Source: Bacteroidaceae bacterium
GTDB taxonomy: Bacteria; Bacteroidota; Bacteroidia; Bacteroidales; Bacteroidaceae
Direction: 5' to 3'
Assembly (NCBI GenBank): GCA_017617315.1
Contig: JAFZWM010000037.1
Location: 1 to 42,659 of the forward strand
DNA: 42,659 nucleotides
The notes under the pieces: generated by a model
What the model saw: only the letters and a program-made list of their open reading frames with translations
The model's database searches: none
Told to the model about the DNA's origin: nothing
Shown: piece after piece, positions 15,794 to 25,291 of the stretch
How the letters are laid out: every line of letters begins with the position of its first letter
Position numbering within the stretch: the first letter of the stretch is position 1
Made by a program: the position numbers and the translations under genes

Positions 15794-18178
15794 ATGAAAA
15801 GTTATCTGAATTTTCTGCAACGTCACAGGCTGTTTACGGCGATAAACATCGTAGGTCTGTGTCTGTCGATGGCCTTCCTGCTGCTGTTGGGCGACCTCAT
15901 ATACCGACAGACATCCGTAGAGAACTACCAGACACGCGCAGACCGCACCTTCGTCGTAGGCAACGAGGAGTTTATGATGTCTAACTTCCGGGTGGGGCAG
16001 AAGTTGCAGGACCGCTTTCCTGAAATAGAAGACTGGTGCTCTGTTTCCGGCTTGGAGATGTCATTCACCATAAAAGGGCAGGATGTCAAGACAAAGATGC
16101 TCCTCACAGCCCCTAACTTCTTCGAGTTCTTCGACTATAAACTGCTCACGGGCGATAAGCAAAAGGTGCTCAGCGCGCCTAATCAGATGGTTGTTAGCAA
16201 GAAGTTTGCCCAGCGTTACTGGCCTGAAGGCGAGGCGATAGGCAAAGAGGTTGTCTTGGCTTTAGACGATGAAAAAGATGCCGACAGACATATCACCTAT
16301 ACCGTCAGCGGCGTGATGGACGATTTCGACCGTTCTGTCATTCCCGAAACGTATGAGTGTGTGGTAAACCTCGAGAACCTGCGCCAGCTTCATACTTCGG
16401 CATACGTCGAGAGCATGAACAATGCGGGCAGTTGCGTGCTGTTCCTGATGGAGCGCGAGGGCTGCGACCTGCGAAGCAAGATAACCGACATGCGTGATTA
16501 TCTGAAGACCTTTTTCTGGATCTATCAGATGGAGGCCGTGAAGGAACTTACGCTCACTCCGCTCTCTACGCTATATTATGATGCCAAAGAATGCTCGTTT
16601 GAGGGCGACGACCTCAATCACGGCAGCCGCGAGATGGCTCATCTCTATGTGGTCATAGCCCTGCTGGTTCTGGTGTTTGCCATCTTCAACTATGTTAATC
16701 TGAGTGTGTCGCTCACCACGGAGCGTTCCAAGGAGATGGCTACACGACGACTGTTGGGACTGTCGCGGTCGCAGGTCTTTGCCAAGCTGATTGGCGAAAG
16801 CATCCTCTTTACTGCTATTGCTTTCGTAATAGCCTATCTGATAGCACTCGCCCTGCAAGACAAGGCCATAGAGATGGCTAATTGTCCGCTCGATTTGCTG
16901 AAAGATACGGGCGTTGTTACCATCGTTGTCATTCTGCTCGGTATCATCCTCGTTGGTTCATTGGCGGGTTTCGTGCCAGCCACGATACTCAGCGGCTATC
17001 AGCCTATCGACATTGTTCGTGGAACGTTCCGCCGTCGTGTGCGCCAGCGCTGGAGTCATGTGCTGATGGTGTTGCAGGCCGTCTTCGCCATCGTGATGCT
17101 CACGGTTACGCTTCTGCTAAACAGCGGCATCCGCGAAAGGATGAGCCAGCCGTTGGGCTACGACATCGACAATATTCTTGAAACATGGGGCATTGGTGGA
17201 CTCAACGAAAGTCAGCGTCTGACATTCCGCAGCAAATTGCTTTCTATGCCAGAGGTTGAGGCCGTCGGCTTCGGCTATGGCACACCCGTTGAGATGCTTG
17301 AGAATAATACGACTACTGCCGATGACGGAACGGTTGTCAGCATGCGCTATCTGATAGGCGACAGTTGCTTTTTCAATATCCTTAACATCCATCCTGATAG
17401 AACCTATACAGACAATGGCGTGGGCGTAAATTACCAATTGCTACGGCAGTTTGGCAAGCGCGATGACGAAAGGGAGATTGTAAATGCTAAAGGAAATATG
17501 AATATCAAGGTAGACGCCGTTTATCCCGATTTGGTCTATCAGAATGTAATGAAAGAAGCGGAGCATCCAACGCCTTTCTTATTCATGAAGTCGGATGAAT
17601 TCCGCGACGATGCCGATAATTATGTTAGCAATAACTACGGAAAGCCTCGAATGGCTCTTGTAAAATATCACGGTGAGCGCAAGAATGTGGAGGAGGCGAT
17701 GGCCAGTCTGCTGAAGGAACTTACTGGCTATGAAGCCCCAGAGACTAACTTGCTCAGCCAGAAACATCGGGAGTGGTACGAAGAATACGAGCGATTCCTC
17801 AGCGTGCTAACTGTCTTTACGGTGGTTGCCCTGCTTATTGCCGTGCTCGGTCTGATGGCAATGAACAGCTACTTCGTTGGTCAGCGCCGGCGCGAGATTG
17901 CCATCCGCCGTGTCTTTGGGGCAGAGATTAGTGGCATTACCCTGCGTTTGCTCTTTACCGTAGTCATCCAATCAGTATTTGCCATTGTAATTGCCATTCC
18001 GCTTTCGTGCTGGTTGGCTCCAATGGTTGGCAGTATTTCAGGACTTGCTATAAATATGGAGTTCATGCCGCTGCTGCTTTCTCTTGTCATAGTGCTCGCC
18101 GTTAATCTGTTTACCGCAGCTTTTCAAGGCTGGCGCGCTGCCAACGAGAACCCTGTTGAATATATTAAAAACGAATAA
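15794..18178 (+). CDS. FtsX/MacB-type ABC permease 2
   Basis: A 794-residue paralogue of the preceding permease with the same eight-span, two-periplasmic-domain plan. The ATG at 15794, four bases after the preceding stop, is chosen because it begins MKSYLNFLQRHRLFTAIN, matching the starts of the neighbouring permeases; a longer frame reaches back into the preceding gene. Motifs seen include SKEMATRRLLG after the second span, QRRREIAIRRVFG in the C-terminal half and the tail ENPVEYIKNE. It would associate with the other permeases and the ATPase to drive efflux through HlyD and TolC. Confidence 0.9.
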   Translation: MKSYLNFLQRHRLFTAINIVGLCLSMAFLLLLGDLIYRQTSVENYQTRADRTFVVGNEEFMMSNFRVGQKLQDRFPEIEDWCSVSGLEMSFTIKGQDVKTKMLLTAPNFFEFFDYKLLTGDKQKVLSAPNQMVVSKKFAQRYWPEGEAIGKEVVLALDDEKDADRHITYTVSGVMDDFDRSVIPETYECVVNLENLRQLHTSAYVESMNNAGSCVLFLMEREGCDLRSKITDMRDYLKTFFWIYQMEAVKELTLTPLSTLYYDAKECSFEGDDLNHGSREMAHLYVVIALLVLVFAIFNYVNLSVSLTTERSKEMATRRLLGLSRSQVFAKLIGESILFTAIAFVIAYLIALALQDKAIEMANCPLDLLKDTGVVTIVVILLGIILVGSLAGFVPATILSGYQPIDIVRGTFRRRVRQRWSHVLMVLQAVFAIVMLTVTLLLNSGIRERMSQPLGYDIDNILETWGIGGLNESQRLTFRSKLLSMPEVEAVGFGYGTPVEMLENNTTTADDGTVVSMRYLIGDSCFFNILNIHPDRTYTDNGVGVNYQLLRQFGKRDDEREIVNAKGNMNIKVDAVYPDLVYQNVMKEAEHPTPFLFMKSDEFRDDADNYVSNNYGKPRMALVKYHGERKNVEEAMASLLKELTGYEAPETNLLSQKHREWYEEYERFLSVLTVFTVVALLIAVLGLMAMNSYFVGQRRREIAIRRVFGAEISGITLRLLFTVVIQSVFAIVIAIPLSCWLAPMVGSISGLAINMEFMPLLLSLVIVLAVNLFTAAFQGWRAANENPVEYIKNE

Positions 18179-18182
18179 TAAG

Positions 18183-20558
18183 ATGAGAAGTTATTTCAGA
18201 TTTCTGTCGAGAAACAAACTTTACACGCTCATAAACGTTGCGGGGCTTGTGGTTTCGCTAATGTTCATCATTCTGATGGGCGACTATGCTTGGCGGCAGT
18301 TCAGCATTGACCGTTGGCACAAGAATGCCGACCGCATCTATGTTATGGGTAGCGAGGAGGACTTCTTTATGTGGCCACAGGCGGCTCGCGACATTCAGGG
18401 CATGTGCCCCGAGGTGGAGCAGACCTGCTGCGTATTGAGCCAAAGCGGCCGTATTAAATATGGCGAACAAGAGGTTAAAACTTGGGGAGATGACATGTCC
18501 ATAATCATGATGGCAGACTCCACATTCTTTTCCTTCTTTGACTTCAAACTCATTGATGGTAATCCTAAGACGGCACTTGATGCGCCAGACAAGTGCGTTA
18601 TTACCGAACGATTGGCAAAGTGTTTGTTTGGCGAGAAAAATCCTATTGGAGAACCGCTTCAGATAGTTGGCGACCGTCATGTGCGTATGAACAATGTTGA
18701 AGATCCATACGACAGTACGCAGGTATATATCGTGAGTGCCGTGGCCAAGGATTTTGACCGCACGGTTCTGCCCAATGAGACGCAGATTATTGTCAGAATG
18801 GAACGCTATCCTCAGGTGATGGGCTATAAACTAACCAACGATGTCTTTGCCTGTGGAGCGAGTGGCCCGTGCAAGGCGTTCGTGATGCTTCGCCCGGGAA
18901 CGACATTTGATGCCAAGAAGAAAGTGGTTGAGGATTATTTGACCAAAAACTATATACTTTGGCATCATCAGGGAGAACACCAGTTTACAATGACACCACT
19001 AACCGAAGTGATGTTCGCCCCACAGAATGAAGGCTACGGACTGCTGAAGGGCGACAAGACAAGGCTGAACATCCTTCTGGCAGCCGTGCTCGCCATACTC
19101 TTCTTTGCCGTGAGCAACTACATCAACCTGACGGTTGCCAACACAGGATTCCGTGCCAAGGAGATGGCTACGCGAAAACTCTTCGGAAGCAGTCAGCACG
19201 AGATTTCGCTGAAGCTGATAGCCGAGTCTACGCTGATGGTGGCAGTGTCGTTCGCCATCGGTCTGTGCCTCGCCCTATGCTTCCAAGACGATGCAGCCGA
19301 ACTGTTCAGGGGAAAGATCTCGCTGATTAACGACATCAACCTCGGCACGGTGAGCGTCAGCCTCGGATTCATCCTGCTCGTGGGTATCGTGTCGGGCGTT
19401 ATGCCGTCGTGGCAGATTTCGCAATATCAGCCTATCGACATCGTGAAGGGCAACTTCCGTTTCCGCTCAAAGATGGTTCTCGGCAAGATATTCATCATCT
19501 TGCAGAACGTAATAACCGTAACGATGCTTTCTTCTGCCCTCGTCATCTGGCTGCAACTTAATCACTTAATCAACGCGCCGATGGGCTACAATATTGAGCA
19601 TCTGTATTATGTGTTCTCGCCCGAGGGTAAGGCACAGACGCTGCGGAATCAGTTGGAGAAGATGCCGTTTGTTGAGCAAATAGGCTCATTCCGGGGCACC
19701 ACGTTCTGTAACTACAACAGTACCATGCGCAGTTGTAAGCGCAACGAAAAGATTGTGAACTTCTACCTCGCCAGTTTTGACAGCACGGCCTTCAAACTCT
19801 TAGGCTTGAAAATACTCAGGGACTACGGTCCTGCCAGCGACGGATATTATCTGAGCGAGGAAGGCATGCGCCAGATGGAGTACACCGAGCACGACCGCGA
19901 GATGGACTGGGGCGAGGGCAAGAAGAAGCCTATTGCCGGTGTCATAAAAGACTTCCATCATGTAAACGTGCTGAGCGGCTATGATCCCTTCGCCATCAGA
20001 ATAAGCGAGGATATTGAACGTCCAAATTTCCTTGTCAAGACCAACGGCGACAAGCGTGCTGAGGCTGCCTTCAGGGATGCGCTGAGGAAACTGGGCACAT
20101 CGGAGGATGAGTTGGAATGGCATGTCTCGTGCATTGCCGACGAAATTGCCGAAAGTTTCGAAGACCAGCAGAACACGCTAAAAAGCATCACGCTGTTCAG
20201 CATCGTGGCCATAGTAATATCCGTTATGGGCTTCGTTGGAATGTCGCTCTTCTTCATCCGCCAGCGAAAGAAGGAGATAGGTATCCGCAAGATTATGGGC
20301 GGCACATCGCGCGAGGTGGTTGCGCTCATGCTCGGCACGTTCTGCGCTCCGTTGCTCGTCTCGTTCGTCATTGCCGTTCCGTTGGCGTGGTATATCATGA
20401 ACGACTGGCTGTCAAACTTCAGCTATCGCATCGCGCTTAGTCCGTGGATGTTTGCGGCAACCTGCACGTTCGCCCTCGTGGTGGCGGTTCTCTCCGTAGG
20501 AATACAGATTGTAAAAGCCGTGCGCACCAACCCGGTAGAGAGCATTAAAACCGAATAG
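18183..20558 (+). CDS. FtsX/MacB-type ABC permease 3
   Basis: A 791-residue permease of the same plan. The ATG at 18183 is four bases after the previous stop and gives the paralogue-like start MRSYFRFLSRNKLYTLIN. It has RAKEMATRKLFG after the second span, QRKKEIGIRKIMGG in the C-terminal half and the tail TNPVESIKTE. It is the last gene of the first transcription unit. A new promoter and regulatory element follow within 100 bases, with no obvious terminator between. The last spans (SYRIALSPWMFAATC) resemble the end of the deletion remnant at 20693. Confidence 0.9.
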   Translation: MRSYFRFLSRNKLYTLINVAGLVVSLMFIILMGDYAWRQFSIDRWHKNADRIYVMGSEEDFFMWPQAARDIQGMCPEVEQTCCVLSQSGRIKYGEQEVKTWGDDMSIIMMADSTFFSFFDFKLIDGNPKTALDAPDKCVITERLAKCLFGEKNPIGEPLQIVGDRHVRMNNVEDPYDSTQVYIVSAVAKDFDRTVLPNETQIIVRMERYPQVMGYKLTNDVFACGASGPCKAFVMLRPGTTFDAKKKVVEDYLTKNYILWHHQGEHQFTMTPLTEVMFAPQNEGYGLLKGDKTRLNILLAAVLAILFFAVSNYINLTVANTGFRAKEMATRKLFGSSQHEISLKLIAESTLMVAVSFAIGLCLALCFQDDAAELFRGKISLINDINLGTVSVSLGFILLVGIVSGVMPSWQISQYQPIDIVKGNFRFRSKMVLGKIFIILQNVITVTMLSSALVIWLQLNHLINAPMGYNIEHLYYVFSPEGKAQTLRNQLEKMPFVEQIGSFRGTTFCNYNSTMRSCKRNEKIVNFYLASFDSTAFKLLGLKILRDYGPASDGYYLSEEGMRQMEYTEHDREMDWGEGKKKPIAGVIKDFHHVNVLSGYDPFAIRISEDIERPNFLVKTNGDKRAEAAFRDALRKLGTSEDELEWHVSCIADEIAESFEDQQNTLKSITLFSIVAIVISVMGFVGMSLFFIRQRKKEIGIRKIMGGTSREVVALMLGTFCAPLLVSFVIAVPLAWYIMNDWLSNFSYRIALSPWMFAATCTFALVVAVLSVGIQIVKAVRTNPVESIKTE

Positions 20559-20570
20559 CAGACGACGAGT

Positions 20571-20620
20571 GTAAAAAAATCATACACAGAATTGTATAAA
20601 GTTTAGACATACCGCCTCTG
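20571..20620 (+). promoter_or_regulatory. Conserved regulatory element 2 with near-palindrome
   Basis: The element starts GTAAAAAAATCATAC (20571-20585, identical to 10747-10761), contains GTATAAAGTTTAGAC (20594-20608, one mismatch from a palindrome) and ends GCCTCTG. Its distance to the -7 box downstream, 88 bases from the element start, equals that at the tolC promoter. Confidence 0.75.
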
Positions 20621-20634
20621 ACTTGTGCAAAAAG

Positions 20635-20666
20635 TTTGCAGATATAGGTAAATAGCCGTATTCTTG
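20635..20666 (+). promoter_or_regulatory. Promoter of the second efflux unit
   Basis: TTTG at 20635-20638 and TATTCTTG at 20659-20666 are 20 bases apart, matching the Bacteroidetes pattern with one mismatch in the -7 box. The start codon of the downstream remnant lies at 20693. Confidence 0.65.
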
Positions 20667-20692
20667 CAGCATAAATAAAAACATATCAATTT

Positions 20693-20998
20693 ATGAAGGC
20701 GTTACAATCTCTCAATCAGCGTGGTCGGCACAACTGGATTAATATTCTTTGTCTGGCGGTAGGTCTGGCTATTGGTATTGCATGGATAGGCAAGACAGGC
20801 TTTGAGCAATCGTTGGATAAGTTCCTTGGTACGAGCAACCATGTCTGTGTGCTTTACGAGAAGGTGGTTAGCGATGGCGAATATCAGCATTACCTACGTT
20901 GTCGCATTCCGCTGAATCCGTGGATGCTTACGGCAACCTGCGCCTCACCATTCGTCATGGTGCTCCTTTTCGTGGTGGTACTGATAAAAAACGATTAA
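20693..20998 (+). pseudogene. Deletion remnant of an FtsX-type permease (101 codons)
   Basis: The first 70 or so residues (MKALQSLNQRGRHNWINILC onward, to DGEYQH) are a near copy of the start of the permease at 21014. From about codon 70 the sequence switches to RIPLNPWMLTATCASPF, which resembles the last transmembrane part of permease 3 (RIALSPWMFAATCTFAL). The middle 650 or so residues are missing but the frame stays open to TAA, ending LIKND. This is best read as a permease gene collapsed by in-frame deletion or recombination between paralogues. A two-span microprotein could still be made. It is the first gene after the second promoter. Confidence 0.75.
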
Positions 20999-21013
20999 CA
21001 GAAAATATCGAAT

Positions 21014-23365
21014 ATGAACGTTTTACAATCTCTCAATCAGCGTGGTCAGCACAATTGGATAAAGATTCTTTGTTTGGCTGTTGGCTTGGCTACCGGTATT
21101 GTATTGATAGGAAAGGCTGGTTTTGAGCAGTCGTGGGATAAGTACTTTGATACGAGCGACCGCATCTATGTGGTTTACGAAGAAGTGATTCGCGATGGCG
21201 AGTATCAGCATTTCGCACAGGTATCGGGTGCTGTCGCCCACGGCATGAAACGCTACTGCCCGCAGATTGAGGCAGCCACGCGTTACACGGGCTTTGGCTG
21301 GGACTTGCCACTGGTTACCGAAGACGACAAGCGCATTCGCACCAACTTCTTCTTTGCCGACAGTTGCTTCTTCGATGTGTTTCCCTTCCGTATTCTGGCA
21401 GGCAATCCAAAGAAGGTACTCAGTCAGTCTAACTACTGCATGATTCCTCAGTCTATGGCAGAGAAAATGGGTGGCGATGTGGTTGGCAAGAAGGTTTACT
21501 ACAATAAACGTGGCAATCTGGCATTGACAATAGGCGGCATCTACGAGGATATTCCGCTAAACAGCCGACTTCACGACTTGGAGGTATTGGTATCGATGCC
21601 TACGCTTCCACAGATGACTTGGGATGGACGAGAAAACTGGGTGGGTAACGACCGCTATTTGGGCTATGTGCGTCTTGCCAAAGGCATCACCCCCGACGAC
21701 CTGAAACTGCAGATTCAGAAGATGAAACACGACAATCTGCCTGTCGACGAACTGAAAAAGGCAGGTACTGATTTTGACTATTCTCTGCGCCCGTTGGCAG
21801 ACGATCACACACATGACGATGCCACACGCCGTATGATATGGATTGTATCGTTGCTGGCTGTGGTGCTTATTGGCTGTGCCGTTATGAACTATCTGTTGCT
21901 GGTGGTTGGTGGCATCAGTCTAAGGGCTCGCGAGATGGCTGTGCACCGTTGCTATGGTGCTGAGGCTCATAACATCTACGGTCGCGTGATGGTCGAGAGT
22001 GTTGTTCATCTGCTGCTGTCATTGGTGCTGGCAGGCATATTGCTGTTCATCTTTCAAGATACCATCTGTGAACTCACAGGTATGCCTCTCTTGGTTATTC
22101 TTACTACAGGCAATAATATCTGGTTCATCGCCCTTACCTGTTTGGTGGTGTTTATTATCACAGGAGTGATTCCGGGATGGGCTTACACCCACATTCCTAT
22201 GACCGCTGCCTTTAAGCATTACAACCATTCTCATCGTACGTGGAAAATGATGTTGTTAGGCTTGCAGTTTGCTTCGGCAACCTTCCTTTTCGTTCTGTTG
22301 CTTGTGGTTGGTCGCCAGTATCAGTTGATGGTGAACGACAATCCGGGTTACGACTATTCGACCTTGGCTGATCTCAATACCGATGAACTTTCGCAGACGC
22401 AGACACGGCTGGTGGTTGATGAACTCAAGAAAATGTCGGGTGTTAAAGGTATTACAACATCTTATGCCTACTTGCCCGAGAGACAGAGTGGCGATAATAT
22501 CCTCCTGCCCGGCGATGTCAAAGAGTACATGAATGTTGCCGACCTGTTTGATGTGGGCGACGGCTACTTCAACGTGATGGGCATCCCCGTGATTGCCGGT
22601 CGCACGTTTACCGAGCAGACCGACACCATGCGCGAGGCGATGGTAAGTCGTAAGTTCGAGGAGAAGATGAAGCAACTGGCTGGCTGGGATCAGGCTGTTG
22701 GCAAGCAGGTCATCTGCACGTCTTACAGCGGACCTTACACCATCGTTGGAGTGTTCGACGATCCGCGCATAGGCAGTATCACTAATCCCGATACCCGCCC
22801 AAGCATCTGCTTCTACGACCGTAGTATGAAGCACGCCCACCATATCACCGTACGTTTCAATGATATGGATGCGCTCGATGCCGCCAACAAACGCTTGCAC
22901 GAACTCATTCCCGATAATCCCGATATAGCCATACGTCCATATTCTATGCTGATGACGCAGCTCTACACCGATGCGCAGCGTTTCCGCAGTACCGTGATGA
23001 TTGGTGGGCTGGTGGCGTTGATTATCGCCCTTATTGGACTTGTTGGTTATCTTACTGGCGAGATGGCACGCCGACAGAAGGAGATTGCCGTCCGCAAGGT
23101 GAATGGTGCCCAAATCGTCGATGTGCTGCGGCTCTTTATCCGCGATATTCTGCGCTTGGCTTTGCCGGCTGTTGTTGTCGGTGCCGTTGGTGGCTGGTAT
23201 GTGTCGCGCTTATGGTTAGAGCAGTTCTGCGAGAAGGCTGTTCTGTCGCCAATACTCTTCGTGCTCTGCGCTCTGGCAGTAGTGGCGGTTATCCTCTCGG
23301 TGGTTTGCATAGGCTGCTATCGTGTGGCTGTGGGCAATCCTGTTGATTATCTCAAGAACGAATAA
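21014..23365 (+). CDS. FtsX/MacB-type ABC permease 4
   Basis: A 783-residue permease starting MNVLQSLNQRGQHNWIKILC. It has the same two-repeat plan as the other three: a first span near 15-33, periplasmic domain, spans near 275-300, 325-350 and 370-395, a fifth span near 415, a second periplasmic domain and three C-terminal spans. The coupling motif is RRQKEIAVRKVNGAQ and the tail GNPVDYLKNE. It lies 15 bases after the remnant and 39 before the ATPase. It is the most divergent of the set at its N-terminus. Confidence 0.9.
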   Translation: MNVLQSLNQRGQHNWIKILCLAVGLATGIVLIGKAGFEQSWDKYFDTSDRIYVVYEEVIRDGEYQHFAQVSGAVAHGMKRYCPQIEAATRYTGFGWDLPLVTEDDKRIRTNFFFADSCFFDVFPFRILAGNPKKVLSQSNYCMIPQSMAEKMGGDVVGKKVYYNKRGNLALTIGGIYEDIPLNSRLHDLEVLVSMPTLPQMTWDGRENWVGNDRYLGYVRLAKGITPDDLKLQIQKMKHDNLPVDELKKAGTDFDYSLRPLADDHTHDDATRRMIWIVSLLAVVLIGCAVMNYLLLVVGGISLRAREMAVHRCYGAEAHNIYGRVMVESVVHLLLSLVLAGILLFIFQDTICELTGMPLLVILTTGNNIWFIALTCLVVFIITGVIPGWAYTHIPMTAAFKHYNHSHRTWKMMLLGLQFASATFLFVLLLVVGRQYQLMVNDNPGYDYSTLADLNTDELSQTQTRLVVDELKKMSGVKGITTSYAYLPERQSGDNILLPGDVKEYMNVADLFDVGDGYFNVMGIPVIAGRTFTEQTDTMREAMVSRKFEEKMKQLAGWDQAVGKQVICTSYSGPYTIVGVFDDPRIGSITNPDTRPSICFYDRSMKHAHHITVRFNDMDALDAANKRLHELIPDNPDIAIRPYSMLMTQLYTDAQRFRSTVMIGGLVALIIALIGLVGYLTGEMARRQKEIAVRKVNGAQIVDVLRLFIRDILRLALPAVVVGAVGGWYVSRLWLEQFCEKAVLSPILFVLCALAVVAVILSVVCIGCYRVAVGNPVDYLKNE

Positions 23366-23404
23366 ATAGTGAAATAATAATTTGTAAAATAATCGAATAA
23401 TCTT

Positions 23405-24079
23405 ATGATACATTTAGAAAACATTCAGAAGGTTTTCCGCACAGAAGAGGTGGAAACCGTAGCATTGGGCGGCGTATCGCTCGAAGTAAAGAAAGGCGAG
23501 TTTGTGGCAATCATGGGCCCTTCGGGCTGTGGAAAGTCAACATTGCTTAACATTCTCGGCTTGTTGGACAATCCTACCAGCGGACAGTATCTGCTCGACG
23601 GTCAGGAAGTAGGTTCGCTAAAGGAGAGTCAGCGCACCAAGGTCAGAAAAGGCCAGATAGGCTTCATCTTCCAGAGCTTCAATCTTATAGACGAACTTAA
23701 CGTTGAGGAGAACGTGGAGCTTCCGCTCACTTATCTCGGCGTTCCGAAGAAAGAGCGCAAGCAGCGCGTAGACGAGGTTCTGCGCCGTATGGCGATAAGC
23801 CACCGCGCACATCATTTTCCGCAGCAGCTGTCGGGCGGTCAGCAGCAGCGCGTTGCCATTGCCCGCGCCGTGGTCATGAACCCGAAGCTGATTCTGGCCG
23901 ATGAGCCAACGGGTAACCTCGACTCAAAGAACGGACTTGAGGTTATGCAGCTTCTTACCGAGCTTAACCAAGAGGGAACAACCATCGTTATGGTTACGCA
24001 CTCCGAGCGAGATGCCGGATATGCACAGCGCACCATCAGTCTGCTCGACGGACAGGTGGTTCCTGAGGTAAGACTCTGA
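23405..24079 (+). CDS. ABC transporter ATPase, MacB/LolD type
   Basis: A 224-residue ATPase with Walker A GPSGCGKST (residues 38-46), Q-loop FIFQSFNLI, signature LSGGQQQR near 142, Walker B LILADEPTGNLDS near 162-174 and H-loop VTHS. The sequence type and length match the ATPases that energise MacB, LolCDE and FtsX permeases. It is the only ATPase gene in the efflux locus, so it probably serves all four permeases. It is last in its unit and is followed by a clear terminator. Confidence 0.95.
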   Translation: MIHLENIQKVFRTEEVETVALGGVSLEVKKGEFVAIMGPSGCGKSTLLNILGLLDNPTSGQYLLDGQEVGSLKESQRTKVRKGQIGFIFQSFNLIDELNVEENVELPLTYLGVPKKERKQRVDEVLRRMAISHRAHHFPQQLSGGQQQRVAIARAVVMNPKLILADEPTGNLDSKNGLEVMQLLTELNQEGTTIVMVTHSERDAGYAQRTISLLDGQVVPEVRL

Positions 24080-24106
24080 TTTAAAAACAACTATACTTTA
24101 TTTGGC

Positions 24107-24143
24107 GGGGCTGACAAAGTGATTTGTTTGCCCCACTTTTTTT
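24107..24143 (+). terminator. Rho-independent terminator of the efflux operon
   Basis: GGGGC (24107-24111) pairs with GCCCC (24130-24134), with an inner stem ACAAA/TTTGT around GTGA, followed by a run of seven T at 24137-24143. It lies 28 bases after the ATPase stop. Confidence 0.85.
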
Positions 24144-24205
24144 GTTCCGTCTCCACCCGCTTTTTGCAGCAGATAGCCAAATCATATTACGAAAAGTCGA
24201 AAAAC

Positions 24206-24223
24206 ATACCACATTCATGGTAT
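24206..24223 (+). promoter_or_regulatory. Operator ATACCA-N6-TGGTAT, copy 1
   Basis: A perfect inverted repeat with arms ATACCA and TGGTAT around CATTCA. It lies 45 bases upstream of the -7 box of the binding-protein gene. The same arms and spacing occur at 36623-36640 before the second sulfatase. Confidence 0.7.
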
Positions 24224-24245
24224 TAAAAATGCCAACATGATGAGA

Positions 24246-24276
24246 TTGTGGGAGTTATGCAAACACCGTACTTTTG
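24246..24276 (+). promoter_or_regulatory. Promoter of the binding-protein gene
   Basis: The -7 box TACTTTTG is at 24269-24276 and a -33-like TTGT at 24246-24249, 19 bases apart. TGCAAA (24258-24263) and TTTGCA (24273-24278) form an inverted repeat that embraces the -7 box. The ATG is at 24312. Confidence 0.65.
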
Positions 24277-24311
24277 CACTGTGATTTAAAGTTTAATAAA
24301 TACAGTGTAAT

Positions 24312-25223
24312 ATGATGAAGAATTCAAATCTATTAACCCTTGTGGCACTAATACTGCTGACAACAACAAGCGTGTGGGCGCAGCAGGTAAGCGAAGGTGT
24401 ATATACTATCAGGGCTCCGCGCTTTGCAAAGGGGCTGGTAGAGAAGTGGATTACAGAATATAACAAGGTAGATTCACGAATGCATATTGTTGTTGCTGCT
24501 CCGGGCACAAAGGCTGATATAAACTTCTCAGTTTTCAAAGACGATAACGACGACCACACCATCTGGTTCGGACAGTATGCCATTCTGCCAGTTACGGCAC
24601 GTCAGGGCGAGGCGGCTCAGTATTTCGCACATCATAAACTTTCAAAGAAGAAGTTGCGCGAACTGTTCTTCGTCTCAGACGATATTGAGGAGAGTCTGGA
24701 AGAGAAACACAAACACGGACTCGTTGCCTACTCGTGCAGCCATGCCCATTGCCTTTCAAACGCCTTTGCTTCTTATTTCGGGCAGAGCGTTGCCAACCTC
24801 GACGGCAAGAAGATTTCGGGCGATGACGTATTTCTAACCACAGCCATCAACCGCGACAAGGAAGGCATCTCATTCAATGCCCTCTACAACCTCTACGACC
24901 TTGGCAGCCGCAAACTAAAGAGCGATGTCTCAATTATTCCGCTCGACGTAAAGAAGCAGCAGGCACAGATTCTTAACGACGAGACAACCGTTGACGGACT
25001 CATTGCCTTGCTCGAAAGCGAGAGTGTTGACGGAATACCTGTACAGTCTATCGGCTTGAGTGTAGGTACCACCGACGATGAGATTCTGAACGGCTTTCTT
25101 ACATGGGTTGTAACCGTTGGAAAGGATTACAACCACGAGTTCGGACTTCTGAACATAGACGACAAGCAACTCGCTGCCGAAACGGGCAAACTAACAAAGA
25201 AACTTCTTACTGCACAGAAATAA
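24312..25223 (+). CDS. PstS-like periplasmic substrate-binding protein
   Basis: A 303-residue protein with a signal peptide (MMKNSNLLTLVALILLTTTSVWAQ; a second ATG follows directly). Features include VAAPGTKADINFSVFKDD, then WFGQYAILPVTARQG, the pattern seen in PstS-like two-domain binding proteins of Bacteroidetes. That fold family binds oxyanions such as phosphate and sulfate. No ABC permease or ATPase for it is encoded nearby. It precedes a SusC/SusD/sulfatase group and has an operator shared with the sulfatase-maturase operon, so sulfate or a sulfated ligand is a reasonable guess. The family call comes from motif resemblance and is moderate; the ligand is inference. Confidence 0.65.
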   Translation: MMKNSNLLTLVALILLTTTSVWAQQVSEGVYTIRAPRFAKGLVEKWITEYNKVDSRMHIVVAAPGTKADINFSVFKDDNDDHTIWFGQYAILPVTARQGEAAQYFAHHKLSKKKLRELFFVSDDIEESLEEKHKHGLVAYSCSHAHCLSNAFASYFGQSVANLDGKKISGDDVFLTTAINRDKEGISFNALYNLYDLGSRKLKSDVSIIPLDVKKQQAQILNDETTVDGLIALLESESVDGIPVQSIGLSVGTTDDEILNGFLTWVVTVGKDYNHEFGLLNIDDKQLAAETGKLTKKLLTAQK

Positions 25224-25291
25224 AGTTCTGTAAGAGAGAATTTTTTCGAGAAGATTTTTACGGATAGAATAAGTTTTTAAAGATTGTTTAT

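Noticed and set aside
20621-20640. Sigma-54 promoter upstream of the second efflux unit
   Set aside because: TGCAAAAAGTTTGC has GC at the right place but lacks the GG of the -24 box; a primary-sigma -33/-7 pair fits better and the regulator lacks an AAA+ domain.
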